Source: Betaproteobacteria bacterium
Lineage (GTDB): Bacteria > Pseudomonadota > Gammaproteobacteria > Burkholderiales > SG8-39
Length of the DNA: 11,054 nt
Direction: 5' to 3'
NCBI GenBank assembly: GCA_019237595.1
Contig: JAFAGU010000129.1
Span: forward strand, 1 to 11,054
Shown here: piece by piece, positions 6,042-11,054 of the stretch
How positions within the stretch are numbered: the first letter of the stretch is position 1
Layout: each line of letters opens with the position of its first letter
Program-made: the position numbers and the translations under genes
Notes under the pieces: model-generated
Told to the model about the DNA's origin: nothing
The model's input: the letters and a program-made list of their open reading frames with translations, nothing else
The model's database searches: none

Positions 6042-8195
6042 ATGACGCAGCCTGAAGTTCGGGTAATCGCGCTCGGGCAGAAATCCGCGCAGCCGCTTCC
6101 ACCGCTGCGTGAGGATCTCCGCTTGTTCGCTGGGGCAACGGCGCGCGACGGCTCGCCTACGTGGCGCATCCTGGATCCCGTTCGGAACTCGTTCTTCGAA
6201 ATCGGCTGGCTGGAGTTCGAGTTGATCGCCCGCTGGGCCGAGGCAGGGGACGCAGACACGCTCGTCAAGCGCGTCGCGAAGGAGACGCCCCTGCGTCCGT
6301 CCGTCGAAGAAATCGAAGAACTCGTGGCCTTCCTGGCCAGCAACCAGCTGCTGTCGCCCAAGAGTGGCATTGCGATGGCCAAGCTGATCGAGCGCGAGAA
6401 GCGCAGCCGCCACTCGCCAATCAACTGGGTTTTACACCATTATCTTTTTTTCCGGGTTCCGCTATGGCGGCCGGATAACTTCCTCGCTCGTACCGTCGGT
6501 ATTACGGACCTCTTTTTTACGCCGTCCTTTGGCGTGCTGCTTGCCGCGCTGCTCTGCACTGACCTCTATCTGCTTTCGCGCGAGTGGTACAGCTTCACTG
6601 ATGCCTTGGGGCGGATGCTGAATCCCCATGCATTCGTCTTCTATGCGATCGCCGTGACGTTCTCGAAGATCGTCCATGAATTCGGCCATGCATACGCTGC
6701 CCGGCGATATGGCGTGCGTGTACCGACCATGGGAGTTGCGTTTCTGGTGATGTGGCCGTTTCTCTATACCGATACTGGCGAAACCTGGAAGCTCGGCGAC
6801 CATCGCAAGCAGCTTGTCATCGCCTGTGCCGGAATGGCTGCCGAACTGACCCTTGCGGTCTTTTCGACATTGCTGTGGGCGCTCGCACCGGAGGGTGGTG
6901 CAAAGAACGTGTTCTTCGTCCTCGCGAGCACGACCTGGATCATGACGCTCGCCGTGAACGCGAGCCCGTTCATGCGGTTTGACGGTTATTTCGTCCTGTC
7001 TGACCTTTTGGATTTCCCCAACCTTCACGAGCGCGGCACTGCGTGCGCGAAGTGGTGGATGCGCAAGACGTTCTTCGGTCTCGAGGCGTCGATGCCGGAA
7101 CCCCAGCTTCGCCCGCGGCAGCGAACGGCGTTGATCCTATTTGCCTATGTCACCTGGGCCTACCGGCTGACCGTGTTCCTCGGTATCGCTCTTCTGGTCT
7201 ACCACTTCGCTTTCAAGCTGCTCGGCATCTTTCTGATGATGGTGGAGCTCGTCTGGTTCATCGCGAAGCCGGTCTGGACGGAAGCAGCTTACCTCTGGGC
7301 AGCCCGCAAAGCCGTACGCATATCTTGGAAGCCTACCGCCGCGCTAGCGGCGGTAATCGGGCTGATCACGTGGATCGTTCCCGTCTCCACGCAGGTGACT
7401 GCACCGGCCATCTTGAGGGCCGAGCAAGAGCACGCGGTCTATGCGCCGTTTCCCGCTCGCGTTGTGTCCGTGCGTGTCACGGACCGGTCACGGGTCCTGG
7501 CGGATGCCGAGCTCGTTACGCTCGAGGCGCAGGACTTGGACGTGCGGGCAAAGAAGGCCGACATCGGAATTTCCTCTGCGCGAGCGGAGCTCGCGCGTAT
7601 GCCCTCGAGCGTCCGCCTGCAGGAGCACTACAACGTGCTCGTACAGCAGCTCGCTCAGGCGACGGTTGAGAAGCAGGCGGTGCGCGAGGAGTACGACCGA
7701 CAGCACCTGAGAGCGCCGCAGGAGGGCGTCGTGCGCGACGTCCCCGCCGATCTGGTTCCGGGGCGATGGGTGAACACAAAGCAGCTGCTTATGCGCGTGG
7801 TCTCGGATTCCGAGCAACTGGTGGAGGCCTACGTCGGCGAGCGGCAGGTCGATGCAGTGGCCCCAGGCCAGACGGTGCGATTTTATCCGCAGCGTCCGGG
7901 GCTTCCAGTCCTAGAAGGTCAGGTTATATCGGTCGACAAGTCTCCGCTTAGGGAACTGTCGCGTCCGTTGCTCGCATCCACGTATGGCGGTGAAGTCGGT
8001 GTGAAGCAGGACGGTCACGGCGTGCTCGTTACGCAAGACGCGGTCTTCCGCGTCACCATAAAGCCGACGCAGTCGCTTAGCAGACTAGATGACGTCGTGC
8101 AGGGCCGGGTGCGCATCGATACGGGCCTGCGATTCGTAATGGAGAACTTCGTCTACCACATCCTCTCCGTCCTGATCCGCGAAAGCGGGATTTAA
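6042..8195 (+). CDS. PqqD-like / site-2 (M50) metalloprotease / HlyD-type adaptor fusion membrane protein
   Basis: This is a 717-residue three-part protein. Residues 35-105 resemble PqqD (WRILDPVRNSFFEIG, then LVAFLASNQLL), a winged-helix fold that in RiPP systems binds leader peptides. Residues 155-450 form a multi-helix M50 core: HEFGH at 212-216 gives two zinc histidines and the catalytic Glu213, and N306-ASP-...-D314-G315 matches the NxxPxxxxDG motif with the third ligand. Membrane helices fall near 160-178, 193-212, 257-282, 287-305, 362-388, 391-409 and 433-449. Residues 452-690 resemble a HlyD-type adaptor: a beta-barrel/lipoyl half (ILRAEQEHAVYAPFPARVVS), a short helical hairpin at about 497-555, then the second lipoyl half (LRAPQEGVVRDVPADLVPGR). 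No ATPase or TolC is in the window. The gene lies 15 bases before the giant repeat protein and probably serves its export or processing. Proteolytic activity and substrate are inferred. Confidence 0.82.
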   Translation: MTQPEVRVIALGQKSAQPLPPLREDLRLFAGATARDGSPTWRILDPVRNSFFEIGWLEFELIARWAEAGDADTLVKRVAKETPLRPSVEEIEELVAFLASNQLLSPKSGIAMAKLIEREKRSRHSPINWVLHHYLFFRVPLWRPDNFLARTVGITDLFFTPSFGVLLAALLCTDLYLLSREWYSFTDALGRMLNPHAFVFYAIAVTFSKIVHEFGHAYAARRYGVRVPTMGVAFLVMWPFLYTDTGETWKLGDHRKQLVIACAGMAAELTLAVFSTLLWALAPEGGAKNVFFVLASTTWIMTLAVNASPFMRFDGYFVLSDLLDFPNLHERGTACAKWWMRKTFFGLEASMPEPQLRPRQRTALILFAYVTWAYRLTVFLGIALLVYHFAFKLLGIFLMMVELVWFIAKPVWTEAAYLWAARKAVRISWKPTAALAAVIGLITWIVPVSTQVTAPAILRAEQEHAVYAPFPARVVSVRVTDRSRVLADAELVTLEAQDLDVRAKKADIGISSARAELARMPSSVRLQEHYNVLVQQLAQATVEKQAVREEYDRQHLRAPQEGVVRDVPADLVPGRWVNTKQLLMRVVSDSEQLVEAYVGERQVDAVAPGQTVRFYPQRPGLPVLEGQVISVDKSPLRELSRPLLASTYGGEVGVKQDGHGVLVTQDAVFRVTIKPTQSLSRLDDVVQGRVRIDTGLRFVMENFVYHILSVLIRESGI

Positions 8196-8210
8196 CAGAG
8201 CGCAACCGCC

Positions 8211-11054
8211 ATGTCGAAAAAAATAGGCTCCCGCACTTCGGAACGCAAAGCGAGCAAACCGGCGCTCATGCGAAAGAGCACGATAGCCGCGCGTCGGCGG
8301 ACGCGAATGATTGCCCTCGAGCCTCGGATGCTCTTCGATGGCGCGCTCGGGGTAGACCTTTCAGCGGCAGCTACAGCAGCCGTCAAAGGGGACGCACACG
8401 CCGCAGATGCGGCTGCACCAGCGGCAACGGAAGCCCCTCAGGCCGCTACTACCGACGCAGCAGTCGCTCAGCCCTCCCAAGTCCCGGCTGATGCTTCGAA
8501 GTCCACCGTAGTCGTGACGCCGGCGGCCACGCAGGCTGCCCAGGACGGCGCTCCTACTACAGACGCCCAGAAAGGAGTGGTCGCGGCGCCCGCCTCGCAG
8601 ATCGATCCCGTCACGGGGCGGACCATAACGATTGACCAAGCAAGCGGCGACGTAGTGCTGGGACGGCTGTCGTCGCCCTCTGATCCGAATGCGAAGAATG
8701 AAATCGTGTTCATCGACACTTCGGTGCAGGGATATCAATCGCTCCTCAGCGGCGTGAAGGCGGACGCGCAGATCGTTTTGCTCGATGCTTCGCGGGACGG
8801 CATTCAGCAGATGGCAGCTTTCATGGCGGGGCAGCAGAACGTGGATGCAATCCACTTGCTCTCGCACGGCAACGAGGGCGTGCTCCAGATTGGCACTGCG
8901 CAGGTCGACGTAGCTTCCATGGCGACGACCTATGCCCAAGCACTGCAGCAAATTGGACAGCACCTCTCCTCCAACGCGGACTTCCTCGTATACGGCTGCG
9001 ATTTCGGTCAGGGCCTGCTCGGCGCGACCGCGTCCTCGGAGCTTTCGGTCCTGACAGGAGCGAACGTGGCGTCGTCAGTCGATCTGACGGGCGATGCTAG
9101 TCTGGGAGGCAACTGGACCCTTGAGCGGGACGTCGGCCAGGTTCACACCGATGTTGTCTTCGACGCCGACTCGCAAGCGGCCTTCCACGGCGTACTCGAC
9201 ACGCTCGACTGGGACACCCAGACCTGGACGGCGGCCTGGAGCACGACCACCGGTTCCGCGAGCCAAACCTACACGCTACCCAGCGGCACCGTGACGATTT
9301 CGCTCACGCTTCGCGACAGTACGGGAAACGCAGTTACCGGCGTCAACCCCTGGGCGAGCGGTTTCCCATCGGATCAGCAGTACGACACCGGCAACCTCAC
9401 GCCCACGCAGAATGCGTTGGCCATGCTCATCAATGGCAACGGCTTCAAGGCTGCAGGCCAGTACATCGACGTACAGATTACGTTCTCGCAACCTGGTGGT
9501 GTCAACAACGTCGCATTTAATGTCTTCGACATCGACAATGGCGGGAGCGGTGGCTTCATAGACCAAGTCACGTTGACGGCCAAGAACGATACTGGCGCTA
9601 CGGTCAACCCGACGTCTATTGCCGCGGACCCGCGTGCGGGTGCCGCAGGAGGAACCAGCTGGACGGCGAGCGGAAACGTCGTAACTGGCAGTGTGTCGGC
9701 GGCAAACAATACGGGTACGGGAGCGGAGATCGGCACGGCATTTGTTTCATTCGCCCAGTCCAACATCACCCAGATCAACCTTCACTACACGAATGTCGGA
9801 GCGCTCTCCGCTCAGCAGGCGATAAGCCTCGGGGACATCTCCTTCCAAGCACCGCCATCGAAGCCGACGGTCGACTTGAATACAAGCGATTCGAGCGTCT
9901 CGGCAACCGATACCTTCACTACGCGGACTTACACGGATGCGAGCGGCGGCGCCATTGCCTGGAAGGACAGCAGCGGCAATGCTTCCTCTTGGGTAGAAAC
10001 GGATTCCGGGGGCGGGGGCGCTACTGGCGGAAACGTTCAGGTAAAGGACACCGCTGGCTTTATTACTTCGACCGGGACGTACGGCGATCTTCAGCTCAAC
10101 AAGGATACTTCCTCGATCCAGCGAGCCATCAACCTCAGCAGCTATTCCACGGACAATTTAGTCAATCTCTCTTTCAACTATCGCGCCGATACCAGCGTGA
10201 CGGCTACGTCAGTTCTCGACGCGCAGGTTTCGACGGATGGTGGAACGACGTGGACGACCATCGGAAAGGTGACGCCGGGCACTGGAGGTAGCGGCACGGC
10301 GACGTTCGATATGACCGGATACGCGGGCGCCAACACGGTCATCCGTTTCAAGCCTGAGACCGGGTCATTCAACGCCGGCAATTTCTACATCAGCGACGTG
10401 GCTGTAACGGCTACGCCCACCGGCTACGCAGCTACGTACACGGAAGGCGGCTCGGCGGTCTCCATCGCGCATTCGGACGCCTCGATCAGCGACACAGCGA
10501 CGAACATGACGGCCATGACTGTCACGGTAGGGAATTTCTTCGCCGGCGACACGCTCACTTGGACAAATCAGGCCGGCATCACCACCACTTATAACTCGTC
10601 GACGGGCGTGCTTACGGCCACGGGTACGGCGAGCAGGCTTAACTATGAGAGCTTGCTGCGTTCGATTCAATACAGCTCGACGTCGCAAAACCCTGACAAC
10701 TACGGCACGGACAAGACGCGCTCGATTAGCGTCTCGGTCACGGATTCGAGCTCCAATACGAGCAACGTTGCGCATAGCACGATCACTGTCAATGCGGTCG
10801 ACAACGCTCCTACGATTACATCTTCAACGAGCGCCAGCGTGCCGGAGGGGACGAGCACTAGCACGGTGGTTTATACGGCAACGGCCACAGATCCGGACAG
10901 TCCGACCGTTACGTTCAGTCTCACGGGGGCGGACGCTTCGAAGTTCAACATCAACAGCGCGACGGGGCAGGTGACGTTCAAGAGCGTGCCGGCGTACGGC
11001 ACGCAGTCGGTCTACAACGTGACGGTGAATGCGAGCGACGGGACGCTCACCTCG
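8211..11054 (+). CDS. Giant secreted repeat protein, LEPR motif plus DUF4347-like domain, 5' part (open at window edge)
   Basis: The reading frame is open for 948 codons to the right edge without a stop. Residues 1-35 are strongly basic and lack a Sec signal peptide. LEPRMLFDGA follows at 36-45, the LEPR-type motif seen near the start of very large Gram-negative surface proteins. Residues 48-150 are an Ala/Pro/Thr-rich linker. Residues 164-315 match the DUF4347 pattern, with IHLLSHGNEG (His219) and LVYGCDFG (Cys263). Residues 325-545 and 550-735 look like two beta-sandwich domains, rich in Thr, Ser, Gly and Asn. A beta repeat with NYESLLRSIQYSS follows, then from about 864 a cadherin-like repeat (ATDPDSPTVTFSLTG, INSATGQVTF). 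Such proteins are usually type 1 secreted adhesins or matrix proteins, with calcium-binding repeats and a C-terminal secretion signal that would lie outside the window. The ATG at 8211 has only a weak AGAG upstream. It is probably co-transcribed with the M50-HlyD gene. Confidence 0.88.
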   Translation, partial: MSKKIGSRTSERKASKPALMRKSTIAARRRTRMIALEPRMLFDGALGVDLSAAATAAVKGDAHAADAAAPAATEAPQAATTDAAVAQPSQVPADASKSTVVVTPAATQAAQDGAPTTDAQKGVVAAPASQIDPVTGRTITIDQASGDVVLGRLSSPSDPNAKNEIVFIDTSVQGYQSLLSGVKADAQIVLLDASRDGIQQMAAFMAGQQNVDAIHLLSHGNEGVLQIGTAQVDVASMATTYAQALQQIGQHLSSNADFLVYGCDFGQGLLGATASSELSVLTGANVASSVDLTGDASLGGNWTLERDVGQVHTDVVFDADSQAAFHGVLDTLDWDTQTWTAAWSTTTGSASQTYTLPSGTVTISLTLRDSTGNAVTGVNPWASGFPSDQQYDTGNLTPTQNALAMLINGNGFKAAGQYIDVQITFSQPGGVNNVAFNVFDIDNGGSGGFIDQVTLTAKNDTGATVNPTSIAADPRAGAAGGTSWTASGNVVTGSVSAANNTGTGAEIGTAFVSFAQSNITQINLHYTNVGALSAQQAISLGDISFQAPPSKPTVDLNTSDSSVSATDTFTTRTYTDASGGAIAWKDSSGNASSWVETDSGGGGATGGNVQVKDTAGFITSTGTYGDLQLNKDTSSIQRAINLSSYSTDNLVNLSFNYRADTSVTATSVLDAQVSTDGGTTWTTIGKVTPGTGGSGTATFDMTGYAGANTVIRFKPETGSFNAGNFYISDVAVTATPTGYAATYTEGGSAVSIAHSDASISDTATNMTAMTVTVGNFFAGDTLTWTNQAGITTTYNSSTGVLTATGTASRLNYESLLRSIQYSSTSQNPDNYGTDKTRSISVSVTDSSSNTSNVAHSTITVNAVDNAPTITSSTSASVPEGTSTSTVVYTATATDPDSPTVTFSLTGADASKFNINSATGQVTFKSVPAYGTQSVYNVTVNASDGTLTS
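8316..8345 (+). other. LEPR-type N-terminal motif (LEPRMLFDGA)
   Basis: These ten codons (residues 36-45 of the giant protein) follow a stretch with arginines at 28-30 and 32 and precede a low-complexity linker. Related LEPR-x-L-(L/F) motifs are known at the N-termini of many very large repetitive bacterial proteins, where a role in targeting or processing has been suggested by position only. The function here is unproven. Confidence 0.7.
8700..9155 (+). other. DUF4347-like domain with candidate His/Cys dyad
   Basis: Residues 164-315 of the giant protein alternate hydrophobic strands and helices: EIVFIDTSV, AQIVLLDASRDG, VDAIHLLSHGNEG, ADFLVYGCDFG. His219 (codon at 8865) lies in a strand-SHG turn and Cys263 (codon at 8997) ends the following strand, 44 residues later. 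That order and spacing resemble the catalytic His and Cys of clan CD peptidases. The family name is from recognition of the pattern; activity is inference. Confidence 0.65.

Noticed and set aside
8211..11054. LapA/BapA-type adhesin controlled by LapG cleavage
   Set aside because: The N-terminal region lacks the retention module and the di-alanine LapG site I would expect; it has the LEPR motif and DUF4347-like domain instead.
1..11054. CRISPR arrays, tRNA or rRNA genes, insertion sequences
   Set aside because: I found no spaced direct repeats, no cloverleaf-like segment and no transposase or terminal inverted repeats.

Overview
The window looks like the chromosome of a high-GC Gram-negative bacterium, most likely a betaproteobacterium. 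Evidence for this is the lipid A gene lpxH, a signal-peptide-bearing PpiA-type isomerase, GC-rich codon use, and divergent clustering of cysS with a TPR / L,D-transpeptidase / ppiA / lpxH operon. The lineage call is inference from gene content, not from a database search.

Region 1 (1-2939, minus strand) is a tightly overlapping four-gene operon read right to left: a secreted TPR protein with an NTF2-like tail, an L,D-transpeptidase with the same kind of tail, a periplasmic cyclophilin (ppiA), and the N-terminal 47 codons of lpxH, which runs off the left edge. The gene overlaps are 4, 4 and 11 bases. All four products concern the envelope. An 86-base divergent spacer (2940-3025) separates this operon from the plus-strand genes.

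Region 2 (3026-5783, plus strand) holds cysS (cysteinyl-tRNA synthetase), then a four-helix cytochrome b561-type membrane protein, then a sulfite-oxidase-fold molybdopterin oxidoreductase with a twin-arginine signal and a lipobox-like cysteine. Starts and stops overlap by 1 and 4 bases, so the three are probably co-transcribed. The last two form a quinone-linked periplasmic redox pair of unknown substrate.

Region 3 (5784-11054, plus strand) begins with a 258-base spacer that has helically phased T-tracts, a GC hairpin and an AT-rich probable promoter area. Two genes follow. The first encodes a 717-residue fusion of a PqqD-like domain, a site-2 (M50) metalloprotease membrane core and a HlyD-type periplasmic adaptor. 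The second, 15 bases downstream, is a very large secreted repeat protein. It stays open for all 948 codons to the right edge and starts with a basic leader and a LEPR-type motif (LEPRMLFDGA), followed by a DUF4347-like domain with a His/Cys pair resembling clan CD proteases, beta-sandwich domains and a cadherin-like repeat. The two genes look like a dedicated exporter/processor and its giant substrate, and this is the most interesting part of the window.
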